Assembly (NCBI RefSeq): GCF_001039005.1
Contig: NZ_LDWR01000024.1
Location: 50,625-114,624 of the forward strand
Source of the DNA: Burkholderia cepacia
GTDB lineage: Bacteria; Pseudomonadota; Gammaproteobacteria; Burkholderiales; Burkholderiaceae
Length of the DNA stretch: 64,000 nt
Direction: 5' to 3'
In this document: positions 35,410 through 43,673 of the stretch, piece after piece
Position numbering within the stretch: the first letter of the stretch is position 1
Layout of the letters: each line of letters begins with the position of its first letter
Notes under the pieces: generated by a model
Told to the model about the DNA's origin: nothing
The model's database searches: none
The model's input: only the letters and a program-made list of their open reading frames with translations
Made by a program: the position numbers and the translations under genes

Positions 35410-35720
35410 CGACGAACGCGACGGCGGCGATCGTCGTGCGTGAGATGCGCAATGCTCGCATTGCGCCCTGGATAGCAGTTCTGCGCGAGCTGGTAGCCGC
35501 GACACTTCGCGGGTGCCGGCTCGCGCAGCCGCTGCGGGACAGGCGCGGTGGCGGAGCGAACGCGGAAGGGGTGGCTGGTACGGCGGACGCGACGGTGGCG
35601 GACGCCCGGCATGAACAGCGCAATGCTTGCATTGCGCTCTGGATGGAAGTTCCGCGCGTGCCGGTGGCCGCGACGTTTCGCGGGCGCCGGCACGCGCGGC
35701 GGCTGCGGGAGAATCGCGGA
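35410..35720 (+). repeat. Diverged direct repeat pair with palindromic cores
   Basis: Two segments about 171 bases apart share the order: a GACGCGACGG-like lead, a palindrome (GCGCAATG-CTCG-CATTGCGC at 35447-35466; AGCGCAATG-CTTG-CATTGCGCT at 35617-35638), CTGGAT, and a GCCGCGAC..TTCGCGGG region. Open frames cross this stretch, but their composition is Arg/Ala/Gly-rich and I do not support a gene between 35226 and 35889. The region may be a partition or replication-control site. Confidence 0.5.
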
Positions 35721-35889
35721 AGCTCTTCCGGGACGCCGAGTGCGACGGGGACGCCGGGCGCGATGGCTTTCGAGTGCCGTGCTGCGCGCTTACGAGGGCG
35801 GGAAAAGCAAAACGGAGCGCGGGAAGAAGCCGGCAGATTCCGTTAAACTCCGTCGCAAGGGGGAGGGGCAGGATGGAGAACTGAAGACG

Positions 35890-36201
35890 ATGTCGACAGA
35901 ATCGGGAAAAACGGTGCGCAAGACGCGATCGATCGAAGACGAGATCGCGCGAACGGCGGCGAAGCTGAAGCGGCTCCAGGAGGAGCAGCGCGAGAAGATC
36001 CGGAAGGATCGAGAACGAAACCAGAAAGAGGTGCTCGATCTGCTGCGTGCGGAGGGACTTGACGCCGTTCCGGCGGAGCAGTGGAAGGCGCGACTGGATG
36101 CGGTAAAAGTGGCGCTCGCGGTATCCGGCGAGACGGTCCCGGAAGACAAAGGCGCGCCGGCGGCACCGGGTGCTGCAGTGGCCGAAGGCGCGTCGGTTTG
36201 A
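35890..36201 (+). CDS. Small coiled-coil protein, 103 aa
   Basis: ATG 35890 (MSTESGKTVRKTRSIEDEIA). Residues about 14-50 are a strongly charged helix (AKLKRLQEEQREKIRKDRER), followed by LDLLRAEGLDAVPAEQWKAR and an Ala/Pro/Gly tail. The pattern resembles small plasmid mobilisation or partition accessory proteins but I cannot name a family. It is on the + strand, unlike its neighbours to the right. Confidence 0.6.
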   Translation: MSTESGKTVRKTRSIEDEIARTAAKLKRLQEEQREKIRKDRERNQKEVLDLLRAEGLDAVPAEQWKARLDAVKVALAVSGETVPEDKGAPAAPGAAVAEGASV

Positions 36202-36206
36202 TCGTT

Positions 36207-36346
36207 GGGGCAATCCGGCGAAGCGCGCGGTCTGCGCTGAGCGGGATTGCCCCGATGCATTTGCGCTCCGCGCAAACTGGACAATGCTGTGGTCGCGGGC
36301 TGGCGGGTGGTCGCGGCGCAGCGGCAAGCACCCGCCAGCCCGCGAC
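36207..36346. terminator. Two strong inverted repeats after the coiled-coil gene
   Basis: GGGGCAATCC (36207-36216) pairs with GGATTGCCCC (36244-36253). Downstream, an 18-bp perfect arm pair GTCGCGGGCTGGCGGGTG (36292-36309) and its complement (36329-36346) flank a 19-base loop. They lie between convergent genes (35890+ and 36395-), so termination is a reasonable role, though no T-run follows. Confidence 0.45.
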
Positions 36347-36394
36347 GCCGCGTAAAATCCACGCAGCGTCGCGCACACGGCGCGGGTTCAGCGT

Positions 36395-36550
36395 TCACGC
36401 CACGCGCTCGACCTCGACAACGTTCGAACCGAAGCGCAAGCGCGCGCGGGTCCAAGCCTCATCCGAATTGCTTGCATCGATAATCTCAACGTCGAACCCG
36501 GTTTCCGTCTTGTAGGTGATCGCCCATTGCGCCTGCATGTCATGCCCCAT
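36395..36550 (-). CDS. Small hypothetical protein, about 51 aa
   Basis: The frame is open from 36667, but earlier starts overlap the upstream gene; ATG 36550 (MGHDMQAQWAITYKTETGFD) or ATG 36538 is likely. It ends SNSDEAWTRARLRFGSNVVE before a short tail, suggesting a compact alpha/beta fold. It is the last of a set of small leading-region genes. Confidence 0.45.
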   Translation of the reverse strand: MGHDMQAQWAITYKTETGFDVEIIDASNSDEAWTRARLRFGSNVVEVERVA

Positions 36551-36623
36551 TGAAATGGCGCGCCGTCGCGGGCACGAGCCCATGTCGTCGCGGTTCAGCG
36601 CGTCCAAAGCCGACTGCAGCGTT

Positions 36624-36821
36624 CTACTCTCGCGCGGCCGCTTCAAACGGTTGCTCGCAAGCCACACACTTCCCGCTATTTGAGGCCATCAGTTCGGACA
36701 CACTTTCTATGTTGTAGAACACGCCGCAATGCCGGCATTTTCCGGCACCAGCCCGCAATGCAGAACCCGTGAGGGCATCAACAAGTTGGGCCTCGTCGTC
36801 GATCGCACGAAAGTTAATCAT
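36624..36821 (-). CDS. Small zinc-ribbon protein, 65 aa
   Basis: ATG 36821 with GGAGAACAATCA upstream. CRHC and CVAC separated by 22 residues form a four-cysteine zinc ribbon; the N-terminus INFRAIDDEAQLVDALTGS is acidic. Small zinc ribbons of this type are frequent in plasmid leading regions and phage early regions. Function unknown. Confidence 0.65.
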   Translation of the reverse strand: MINFRAIDDEAQLVDALTGSALRAGAGKCRHCGVFYNIESVSELMASNSGKCVACEQPFEAAARE

Positions 36822-36852
36822 TGATTGTTCTCCTGTTCGCCAAAGCAACGCC

Positions 36853-37071
36853 CTACGCAAACGCGCCATCGAAAGCGGCGCGCTGCGCGGTCGAGAGTTG
36901 CGCGGCGTCGATCTGCGTTTCGCGCTTAAAAATCATCAGCGCGTACGGTTCGGCTAAAATTCGCGCTTCGCGGCACAGAATCGGATCGCCGTCGGCGGCA
37001 GGCTGGCGCGCACGCCAGATATTGATCGCGCGTTCGAGTTGCTCGATGCGCAGCATGATCGTTGTGTTCAT
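36853..37071 (-). CDS. DUF3717-family protein, 72 aa
   Basis: ATG 37071 follows GGAGAACGAGCG. The sequence IEQLERAINIWRARQPAADG, with LCREARILAEPYALMIF and the closing LSTAQRAAF, matches the DUF3717 family that is common in Burkholderia. The function is unknown. It lies in the run of small minus-strand genes. Confidence 0.72.
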   Translation of the reverse strand: MNTTIMLRIEQLERAINIWRARQPAADGDPILCREARILAEPYALMIFKRETQIDAAQLSTAQRAAFDGAFA

Positions 37072-37117
37072 CGCTCGTTCTCCATGCGAGTCGCCGGGGT
37101 CCGGCGACCATGTGATT

Positions 37118-37396
37118 TCACCCGTGAATCGGGCAGGGGTCGCCCCGTGCGGCAATGCAGTTGGGACAGTTTTCGAGTTCTTCGGAGAATGCCGCGTCTG
37201 CATTACCTTGCTTCCATGCATTGGCAAGTGCAGGCTCGTCTGCGAACATGATTGGCACTTCGAAGCCGCGCCGGTAATCAGCACGCCCCATGCCCTCGGC
37301 ATCCCACATGACTTCTTCAATGTCAGTATTGTCCGGATCAACGATTACGGCTATCCGGGCCAGGGCAAACGAAACACGAATATCAAGGCCACGCAT
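37118..37396 (-). CDS. Hypothetical protein, 92 aa
   Basis: ATG 37396 preceded by GGGAGCCC. It has the segment IAVIVDPDNTDIEEVMWDAE and ends with a cysteine pair CPNCIAARGDPCPIHG, possibly a metal site. Start and ribosome site look good. No family recognised. Confidence 0.55.
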   Translation of the reverse strand: MRGLDIRVSFALARIAVIVDPDNTDIEEVMWDAEGMGRADYRRGFEVPIMFADEPALANAWKQGNADAAFSEELENCPNCIAARGDPCPIHG

Positions 37397-37452
37397 GATA
37401 GGGCTCCCTATCTAGCAATGTAGGAAGCGCGTCACTACGGACGCGCATAGAA

Positions 37453-37713
37453 TTAGTGAATGATTCCGAGCGCATCACGCATCGTGCGCTGCGCCATCGC
37501 GATGCCACGCTTTTCGCCGCTACGTTCGCCGCGCTCAAAAACGCCGATTGCGATGTTGATCTGCTCGGCGTTCCAATCGCCCGGCAGCGAAAACAACCTG
37601 TCACCTTCGTTGGTGTAGACGACGATTTGGGGGCTGAATCCGTCCCGATTCGTCATCGCGAAATAGTCATCCTTGATACCGTCGATCATCAGTTCTTCAG
37701 TGTTGTAGTTCAT
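37453..37713 (-). CDS. Hypothetical protein, 86 aa
   Basis: ATG 37713 preceded by GGAGAATCACC. The compact sequence contains DGFSPQIVVYTNEGDRLFSL and WNAEQINIAIGVFERGE. Soluble, acidic N-terminus. No family recognised. Spacing and orientation match the other small leading-region genes. Confidence 0.58.
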   Translation of the reverse strand: MNYNTEELMIDGIKDDYFAMTNRDGFSPQIVVYTNEGDRLFSLPGDWNAEQINIAIGVFERGERSGEKRGIAMAQRTMRDALGIIH

Positions 37714-37727
37714 GGTGATTCTCCGGG

Positions 37728-37802
37728 TTATTGCCAGACCGGCGGCTATGCGCCGAACGTCAGGCGATACAGCTTGATACGCTGCGCACGGTGTCCAGCC
37801 AT
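37728..37802 (-). pseudogene. Truncated copy of the C-terminus of the 97-aa protein
   Basis: Read from 37802, the frame gives MAGHRAQRIKLYRLTFGA, a TAG stop, then PPVWQ and TAA. The 97-residue gene at 38131 ends RITLFRLTSGAWSPVWQ. The match before and after the stop shows a decayed duplicate. Confidence 0.55.
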
Positions 37803-37806
37803 TACC

Positions 37807-38082
37807 TCAACGTGCGCCGGTTAAAAGTGCTTGATCGCGTTCTTCAACGAACTTCCATGCAAGCATCCACGCGTCCCATTCCGTTCGCGCGTCGGGAATC
37901 GACAGCTTCATTCCGGCAAACGGCGAGGGCGAATAGACCCTCACGGCCCACAGATCAATCCCGGTGTCCGACAACGGCTCGCCGTCGTCGTCGGTGAGGA
38001 GCACGTTGGGGATCAGGCACACATCGAAACCGAGGTTGATCAACCGGTCTCGCATTTCGACAAACGAAGGCGTTGCGTTCAT
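37807..38082 (-). CDS. Hypothetical protein, 91 aa
   Basis: ATG 38082 preceded by AAGGGAGAAAACC. Contains MRDRLINLGFDVCLIPNVLL and ARTEWDAWMLAWKFVEERD, a small mixed-fold protein. No membrane segment. No family recognised; part of the same small-gene run. Confidence 0.58.
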   Translation of the reverse strand: MNATPSFVEMRDRLINLGFDVCLIPNVLLTDDDGEPLSDTGIDLWAVRVYSPSPFAGMKLSIPDARTEWDAWMLAWKFVEERDQALLTGAR

Positions 38083-38130
38083 GGTTTTCTCCCTTGTTCG
38101 ATGTGGTGCGGACTGCCGTTGTTGAATGGG

Positions 38131-38424
38131 TTATTGCCAAACCGGTGACCACGCACCGGAAGTGAGGCGAAACAGGGTGATGCGCTTCACGCAACCGCCT
38201 GCGCTCGCTTCCAGCCGCACGGCGCGCGCGTCGTCATCGGGACGGGTCCAGCGGTGCAGGACACGAATCGGGGCGTCAGTCGTGCAGCCGAGCCAATGCG
38301 CCGCGATCAGACGAAGCCGGTTCGAACGACGCGCGAAATCTGCCTTTTGGTGGGCCTCGGGGGGTGCGGGGGGAACGCCCGCGTTGTTGGTGTGGCTGGA
38401 TGGGTTGGGGGTGTTTGCGCTCAT
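38131..38424 (-). CDS. Hypothetical protein, 97 aa, shares its N-terminus with the ParB-like protein
   Basis: ATG 38424. The N-terminal segment NNAGVPPAPPEAHQKAD is nearly the same as HDAGVPPAPPEAHRQAD of the ParB-like protein at 39038, at the DNA level too. The C-terminal half, SAGGCVKRITLFRLTSGAWS, is duplicated in decayed form at 37728. A 173-base hairpin element begins 27 bases upstream of the start. Function unknown. Confidence 0.6.
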   Translation of the reverse strand: MSANTPNPSSHTNNAGVPPAPPEAHQKADFARRSNRLRLIAAHWLGCTTDAPIRVLHRWTRPDDDARAVRLEASAGGCVKRITLFRLTSGAWSPVWQ

Positions 38425-38450
38425 GGTTCCGTCCTTTCGTGTCGGGTTGT

Positions 38451-38623
38451 GGATCTGCCTTCCGGAGCCGCCTCGACGCGTTTTTAGCGGGGTGGGTCAG
38501 GGGTTCAAGGGAACCGTGGAATACCGGAGCGCGCGAAGCGCGTGAGGATATGCCGCGAAAGTCCCTTGAACCCCTGACCCATTCCGCTATGCGTCGAAAA
38601 GAGGCGGGCCGGAAGGCAGATCC
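38451..38623 (-). ncRNA. Long hairpin element upstream of small-gene cluster (copy 1)
   Basis: The outer stem GGATCTGCCTTCCGG (38451-38465) pairs perfectly with CCGGAAGGCAGATCC (38609-38623). An inner 20-bp perfect stem is at 38493-38512 and 38562-38581. Its loop holds the core shared with 43674-43738, including CGCGC-GAA-GCGCG. It sits 27 bases before a gene start. It could be a single-stranded-DNA promoter or a structured RNA. Bases 38624-38822 hold no supported gene. Confidence 0.6.
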
Positions 38624-38822
38624 ACGCGCTTAACCCGATACGAAAGGATGGAGCGCAAACACGGCTTTCCCCGACCCGTCCGGCCACACGACGCGGGGCC
38701 GCGCGCGGCTCCGCGTCCCGTCGCCCGGCAACGCCGGGCGCTAGACCTGCAGTCCGCCCGCGCGTAGCGGGCGCGTATCCCGCGAGCAAGCGAAGCGCGC
38801 AGCGCCGGCACGGCGCGGAGAC

Positions 38823-38920
38823 GTCAGGGATTGAAGCCCGTCAGGGGCGAGACTCGCGCAGCGAGGCTCGACGCGTAGCGCGAAAGCCCGGCCCGGAGCG
38901 AAGCGGAGGGAGACGCCCAA
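38823..38920. repeat. 98-bp GC-rich structured repeat, copy A
   Basis: 94 of 98 bases match the copy at 48338-48435. It contains short foldback units such as CTCGC-GCA-GCGAG. It lies between the hairpin element and the end of the ParB-like gene, without coding potential I can support. Function unknown. Confidence 0.72.
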
Positions 38921-39037
38921 TCGGCAGAAGGGGCGCGCTCACGAGAAGGCAAAAGGGACGGTGAGTCTTTACGGGAAGAATGGTGAGGATTTGCAGGAGT
39001 CCCGCCGCAGAGACATCGAGCGGAACTCCTGCATCAA

Positions 39038-41227
39038 TCACGCCTCGGCTTGCTCGGCTTGCTCGGCTTGCTCGGCTTGCTCGGCTTGCTCGGCTTGCTC
39101 GGTCTGCTCGGTCTGCTCGGTCTGCTCGGTCTGCTCGGTCTGCTCGACAGGCGCAGCGTCGGCTGCGTCGGACTGGTCGTCGTCATCCGGATCTTGCTCA
39201 GGGTTGTCGTCCTGCCCCCGGCGCAACTGCCAGAGGGTGTCCGTGCGGACTTCCGCGTGCGCCAGATGCTCGGGAAGCCAACCGGTCCCGGCCGTGAGAC
39301 GTTCGGCTTCGGCGGCGGCATCGGCCTTCTTGAGCTTGGCGAGGCGCATGCCCTCTGCGGGAGAAACGGCGGCAGCCACCACGTCGGCAATACGTGCCTT
39401 CGACACGTGATCGAAGTAGCTCGCACGCGTCGGCTTCCACTCGTCGGCCATGTTCAGGCCGAGCGCAGGAATCAGTCTGTTGATCGCGTGCGGCTGCTCG
39501 TCAATGGTGACGCTGTCGAGGCTCGCAGCGACGTACTGCGCCAGAATGAGCATGAGCCGCTCGTCGGTCTGCTCGACGCACCAGTCGAACAGTGCCGCGC
39601 TGTCATCGGGAATGATCCCGGCCCACGCTGACCGTTGCTCGCCATGGAGGCGATATGCGAGATCGTCGGCCAGTTCGGAAGCGCCGCGCTCGACGGTACC
39701 GGTCTTGTCGTGCCACTGAATGGAGACGGCGCTGGTGGCGGAACCCGCCGCGTACTCGGAGACGAGGAAGCGATGGACAAGCGCGGCGAGGGCGACGTGC
39801 GGCCGGCGTGCAAGCGCCATGCCGATGGCGGCGGTACGCCGCGCGTTCAGTCGCTGCGTAAGCGCACCGGAATGCGGGCCTTTTTCCATCGGCGCGGGCG
39901 CTGGCGCGGGACCGCGCGCCGTTGCGCCGTCGCCGGAGTCGTCCGAGTCGTCGCCCGGGTCATCGCCGGAGTGGCTGGCCACTGCACTGGTCGCCTCCTG
40001 CTTCTTGACCCAGCCACGCAAGACGGTGAGGATTCCGCCCTGCTCGATGGTCACTATTGCACCGGCACCGGCCATCTGGAGCGGGGTGTAGACGGCCAGC
40101 GACTCCTCGATTTCGGCATAGCGAAGCGACAGGGCGGTTTCCTCGTCACAGAGACGCTCGTAGGCTTCTTCATCAATGTCGTCTGCGTTCTGCTCGTCGG
40201 TGATCGCGGCGGTGCGCGCGTCAATCGCGTCCAGTTCCTTTTGTTGCTCGTCGTTCGGCAGCACGTCCGTGGGAGCGATCTTCGCGAAGCGGGACCGAAC
40301 GTTGTAATCGAGGGGGAGCATGGGTTCGACCCACTCCCACCCCTCATTGAGCACCTCGGCTGCAACCACGCCAAGCTGCTCTAAGGCGACGCGCTCCATC
40401 AGCGCCTGATCGGCATACCACGCGGTGCCGTTGTCCGAGAACAGATCGCGGCGCACCGCACCGCCAGCGGCCTCGAATGCGTCGATGCCGACATAGAGGG
40501 CAACGCGGCTGTTCAGGAAGTCGCGCTCACCCGCGACCAGTTTTCGACGAATCGCCGGAGCGTGGCGGTCGTGGGGCTGCGCATCGAACCATGCGCGCTC
40601 CTGCTCGTCGTGGCTATCGGACAGTGCGAGGGCCATCATTTGGTCTGCGCCGATCTCGTCGTCGCGGAACAGGTCCACCAGCTTGGGCGAGACGCGGGCA
40701 AGCTTCAAACGACGTTGCACTGTCTGCACGCTGACACCGTAAATTTCCGCGACGTCGGCCACGGTGCGGCCCGCGTCAACGAGCACACGATAGGCGTCGC
40801 AGGCGTCCGCCGGATGCATCGGCTCGCGCATTTCGTTTTCGACCGCCGACATCAGCACCGCGTCCTCCACAGAGACGATGAGACAGCGCACCGGATAGTC
40901 GGCCGGGATGTAGTCGTGTTCCATCAGGTAGACCAGCGCGAGGCGGCGGCGCTCGCCCGCCGCGACGCCATACGTCTGCGCCTTCTTGGGGCCAACCTTC
41001 ATCGCGTGCGCGACAAGGTTTTGCAGCAGGCCACCGGTGTGCCAGATATTCAGGGCGAGTTCCTTGATGCCCGTGCGCGGCACGCGCCGCACGTTGTAGG
41101 GTGACGCGACGAGCCGTTTGAGTGGAATGTCTCGCACGTCGTCTGCCTGGCGGTGAGCCTCGGGGGGTGCGGGAGGAACGCCCGCGTCGTGGGCGAGGGC
41201 CGGGATTTCGGTGGTCACTGCGTTCAT
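39038..41227 (-). CDS. ParB-like nuclease-domain protein, 729 aa
   Basis: ATG 41227 with GGAGGCTAT upstream. Residues about 32-110 are a ParB N-terminal domain (IPLKRLVASPYNVRRVPRTG, then GVAAGERRRLALVYLM), followed by an HTH: VADVAEIYGVSVQTVQRRLK with DDEIGADQMMALALSD. The remaining 500 residues are mostly unrecognised, ending in an EQT/EQA repeat tail. Large ParB-like proteins of this size are typical of plasmid leading regions rather than true partition systems; no parA lies beside it. Confidence 0.85.
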   Translation of the reverse strand: MNAVTTEIPALAHDAGVPPAPPEAHRQADDVRDIPLKRLVASPYNVRRVPRTGIKELALNIWHTGGLLQNLVAHAMKVGPKKAQTYGVAAGERRRLALVYLMEHDYIPADYPVRCLIVSVEDAVLMSAVENEMREPMHPADACDAYRVLVDAGRTVADVAEIYGVSVQTVQRRLKLARVSPKLVDLFRDDEIGADQMMALALSDSHDEQERAWFDAQPHDRHAPAIRRKLVAGERDFLNSRVALYVGIDAFEAAGGAVRRDLFSDNGTAWYADQALMERVALEQLGVVAAEVLNEGWEWVEPMLPLDYNVRSRFAKIAPTDVLPNDEQQKELDAIDARTAAITDEQNADDIDEEAYERLCDEETALSLRYAEIEESLAVYTPLQMAGAGAIVTIEQGGILTVLRGWVKKQEATSAVASHSGDDPGDDSDDSGDGATARGPAPAPAPMEKGPHSGALTQRLNARRTAAIGMALARRPHVALAALVHRFLVSEYAAGSATSAVSIQWHDKTGTVERGASELADDLAYRLHGEQRSAWAGIIPDDSAALFDWCVEQTDERLMLILAQYVAASLDSVTIDEQPHAINRLIPALGLNMADEWKPTRASYFDHVSKARIADVVAAAVSPAEGMRLAKLKKADAAAEAERLTAGTGWLPEHLAHAEVRTDTLWQLRRGQDDNPEQDPDDDDQSDAADAAPVEQTEQTEQTEQTEQTEQAEQAEQAEQAEQAEQAEA
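39045..39143 (+). repeat. Eleven tandem 9-bp units inside the ParB-like gene
   Basis: Six copies of TCGGCTTGC are followed by five of TCGGTCTGC, in frame, giving an EQT/EQA tail of the protein. The two unit types differ by two bases, so each block expanded separately, probably by slippage. Copy number is expected to vary between strains. Confidence 0.93.
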
Positions 41228-41258
41228 ATAGCCTCCATTGCGTCGGGGTGAAAAATTG

Positions 41259-41443
41259 CTGCCATTGGGAGCCGCCTCGACGCATGGGAAGCGCTCGCGG
41301 GGAGGCGTTGCAGGGGCGCGGGCAAGGCCGCAGCGGTGCGAACCCGCAGGGGCGCACCGACCGGGCGCAGCACGCGGCGTAGCGCACCCTTGCAACGACG
41401 GGACGCAGCGCTATGCGTCGGGATGAGGCGGCCCCGATGGCAG
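41259..41443 (-). ncRNA. Long imperfect hairpin upstream of the ParB-like gene
   Basis: CTGCCAT...GAGCCGCCTC..GACGCAT (from 41259) pairs with ATGCGTC..GAGGCGGCC..ATGGCAG (to 41443); inside, CGTTGCAGGGGCGC pairs with GCGCACCCTTGCAACG. The arm words GAGCCGCCTCGACGC and CGCTATGCGTCG also occur in the element at 38451. It begins 32 bases before the gene start. The following stretch 41444-41932 is GC-rich with short palindromes and no gene I can support. Confidence 0.55.
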
Positions 41444-41932
41444 TCGATTCGCCGACGGGTGGAGGTGGAACGCAGGGACGGCTACCGAGATCCGGACGTC
41501 GCCGGCGCGGGGCCGCTCGCGCGGCCCGAGCGCGAACTCCGCGCACGCTCGCGTGCGCGGGTGGCGGGGCGGCTAGCGCCGGGGCCGGACGCCAGCGGCG
41601 GCCGAGCCCCAGGAGCGGACAGGCCGTGTGTTCGGCGCGCGGACGCGAGCGGCTTGCGTGCCTGGCGTAGCCGGGCGGGCAAGGTGCCGCGCGCCGGCTG
41701 GCGAAGAGGAACGGTGTAAGGTCGCCTCGAGGCGCCAGGGCGCGCGATCGCCGCCCGCGCCGGCCGCTCGATGCGGCCGGGGTGGGCACGCCAGGACTGG
41801 GTGGAACGTAGCGTGGTACAGCCCCAGGCGACCGTGTTCCAGCGGCCGTCCGGCCCCGCGGGGCCGGGCGAGTCGTGGAACAGGTCGCGCGGCAATTGCC
41901 GCCGGCGCCAGGGGGCCGCCAGCGGCCGCGCG

Positions 41933-42121
41933 TCAGTTCGACTTGTTCAGCTTCTCGTGCCGGACGCCGACATCGAATGCGGCCGCGAGCGCGTCGCGGA
42001 TGCACCAGACCGCGCAATCGTGAAAGTCCAGCCGGTCGCTATGGCGTGTTTCGAGCGTGTCGATACGCAGATGGATGCGTGCGATCGCGAAAAGCAACAT
42101 TTCGATTTCGTTTTTCGTCAT
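41933..42121 (-). CDS. Small protein, 62 aa, DUF6900-like
   Basis: ATG 42121. The sequence LLFAIARIHLRIDTLETRHS followed by DRLDFHDCAVWCIRDAL resembles the DUF6900 family of small proteins found in Burkholderia accessory regions (assigned from memory, not checked). Helical, soluble. Function unknown. Confidence 0.6.
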   Translation of the reverse strand: MTKNEIEMLLFAIARIHLRIDTLETRHSDRLDFHDCAVWCIRDALAAAFDVGVRHEKLNKSN

Positions 42122-42173
42122 GGCTGTCTCGTGGATGGCCGGCCACCGGCAAAGCCGGCGCCGGCGGGTGCAT

Positions 42174-42341
42174 TTATCGCCGCGCGCACTGGCCGGCCTG
42201 GAACGCTTCCAGCATCGCGTAACGCAGCGACGTCGGCAGGATTTCAATTTCCGTGTCGGATTCCCATACACACGAGATCTCCGGGCCGAAGGCGTTTGCT
42301 GCGATCGCGGACAAGATCGCGTCGATCAAATATCGGGGCAT
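42174..42341 (-). CDS. Small hypothetical protein, 55 aa
   Basis: ATG 42341 with TGGAGAACAGT upstream. Begins MPRYLIDAILSAIAANAFGP and ends near LEAFQAGQC; acidic centre ESDTEIEIL. Compact and soluble. No family recognised. Confidence 0.55.
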   Translation of the reverse strand: MPRYLIDAILSAIAANAFGPEISCVWESDTEIEILPTSLRYAMLEAFQAGQCARR

Positions 42342-42390
42342 ACTGTTCTCCAGGTGTGCCGGCCGCGGCGAGCGGCCGGCGCTCGTGTCG

Positions 42391-42897
42391 TCAAGAAAGC
42401 TGCACTGCGCCGTTGTGTTCAGCCAGGCAGAACGCGAAATACCAATTTCGGTAGAGCTCCGCGAACAGGTGATCGTGTTCGGCGTCGACGGCCCCAATGA
42501 ACCGGCTGAAATCGTCGGCAAGCTTCGCGCAGGCCCGCGGCCCGATCGTTCCCGACGTGATCGAGAAATCGATCAGTTCCTTGAACGGGCCGGACGCTTC
42601 CGCGATCGCGCCGTTCGTATGGCAGATCCGCGAGGCTCCGATGGAAATGGCCGGGTAGTTGGCGATCTCGGCCAGGCGCTCGCGGAAAATGTCGTGCATG
42701 ACGTAGGTGCCAGCGCCGAATTCGAACGAATTCCGGTACCGATAGATGCAGGCCATGTCCAGGTCGCTGGCGCGGCGCGGGAACCGCGGCGCCGCGTCGA
42801 GGCGGACACAAAACACGTCGACGGGGTCACCGTTGTCGTTCGTGCGGGGATGGTCGAGCTGCTCAAGACCGGAATAGGCTGAAACGATCAGTCGCAT
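42391..42897 (-). CDS. Hypothetical protein, 168 aa
   Basis: ATG 42897 with AGAGGAAATTCACC. Soluble, with YRYRNSFEFGAGTYVMHDIF, then ERLAEIANYPAISIGASRIC, and late DFSRFIGAVDAEHDHLFAEL. Not recognised. It lies just downstream of the methyltransferase gene on the same strand, so it may be co-expressed with it. Confidence 0.6.
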   Translation of the reverse strand: MRLIVSAYSGLEQLDHPRTNDNGDPVDVFCVRLDAAPRFPRRASDLDMACIYRYRNSFEFGAGTYVMHDIFRERLAEIANYPAISIGASRICHTNGAIAEASGPFKELIDFSITSGTIGPRACAKLADDFSRFIGAVDAEHDHLFAELYRNWYFAFCLAEHNGAVQLS

Positions 42898-42920
42898 GGT
42901 GAATTTCCTCTGTTCGGGAC

Positions 42921-43589
42921 TTAGGCGGCGGCCGCCAATGCGGCGCCGGCGACAGGCGCCGACAGTCGGGACTTGGCGGCCGCGTAGTAGGTCGCGTCCA
43001 GTTCGATGCCGATATAGCGCCGGCCGAGTTCGCGGGCGGCAACGCACGTCGAGCCGGACCCGGCGAACGGATCCAGTACGACGTCGCCGGGCTGCGTAAA
43101 AGCGGAAATGAGTGTGCGCAGCGCGGAGACTGGTTTTTCGGTCGGGTGGTGCCGGTTGCCGCTGTACTGGAACGGCATCACGTCGGAAATGGGGTTTTCC
43201 GGGGCCGCGGGGCGGCCCTTGGCCAGCACATACGCGGACTCGTGCTGATACCGCACAAGGCCGGCTTTCGACGCGTAGTTCTTGGTAAAAACGATGTGGC
43301 CGCATACGCGAAAGCCGGCGGCCTTCCAGGCGTCGAAAAACAGATCGACCTTGTTCCAGCCGTAGAACGAAATGCATACCGCGTCGCGCTTCAGCACGCG
43401 GAACATTTCCGCGAACGCCGGCGCCAGCCAGTCGCCGTTGACGTCGTTCGCGATCGAGCGGCCGCTCCGATCGCGGAAATTGACGAGATAGGGCGGGTCC
43501 GTGACGATGCAGTCGACGGATTCAGGGGCGAGTTTGGGCATGGCGACCAGGCAGTCGCCGTTGTACAAATAGCTCACGGTCAGCTCCAT
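42921..43589 (-). CDS. Orphan site-specific DNA methyltransferase (N6-adenine or N4-cytosine)
   Basis: 222 residues. The catalytic DPPY (CIVTDPPYLVNFRDR) comes first at residues 31-34, the S-adenosylmethionine motif VVLDPFAGSGSTCVAARELG near the C-terminus, so this is the beta-type motif order (YhdJ-like). HHPTEKPVSALRTLISAFTQ is the family's conserved segment between. No restriction enzyme gene is adjacent. In leading regions such enzymes protect incoming DNA from host restriction. Confidence 0.92.
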   Translation of the reverse strand: MELTVSYLYNGDCLVAMPKLAPESVDCIVTDPPYLVNFRDRSGRSIANDVNGDWLAPAFAEMFRVLKRDAVCISFYGWNKVDLFFDAWKAAGFRVCGHIVFTKNYASKAGLVRYQHESAYVLAKGRPAAPENPISDVMPFQYSGNRHHPTEKPVSALRTLISAFTQPGDVVLDPFAGSGSTCVAARELGRRYIGIELDATYYAAAKSRLSAPVAGAALAAAA

Positions 43590-43673
43590 AGAGTTGAGAT
43601 GTGGGCAGCCGGAGCGATGCGGCTCGCAAACCGTGCTACCCGGAGCTGGCGAGCGCCCGCGGGAGAATGGGGG

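Noticed and set aside
35226..35889. Frames across the palindromic repeat region
   Set aside because: Composition is low-complexity Arg/Gly and the frames follow the DNA repeats, not protein conservation.
39045..39143. Possible CRISPR array
   Set aside because: Units are 9 bp, contiguous and without spacers; they are an in-frame codon repeat.
39050..39631. Long + strand frame reading as repeated LGL units
   Set aside because: It is the antisense of the 9-bp tandem repeat within the ParB-like gene; no ribosome site or homology.
41444..41932. GC-rich open frames and short palindromes upstream of small genes
   Set aside because: Frames are Arg/Pro/Ala-rich on both strands with no plausible start or domain, typical of GC-rich noncoding DNA.
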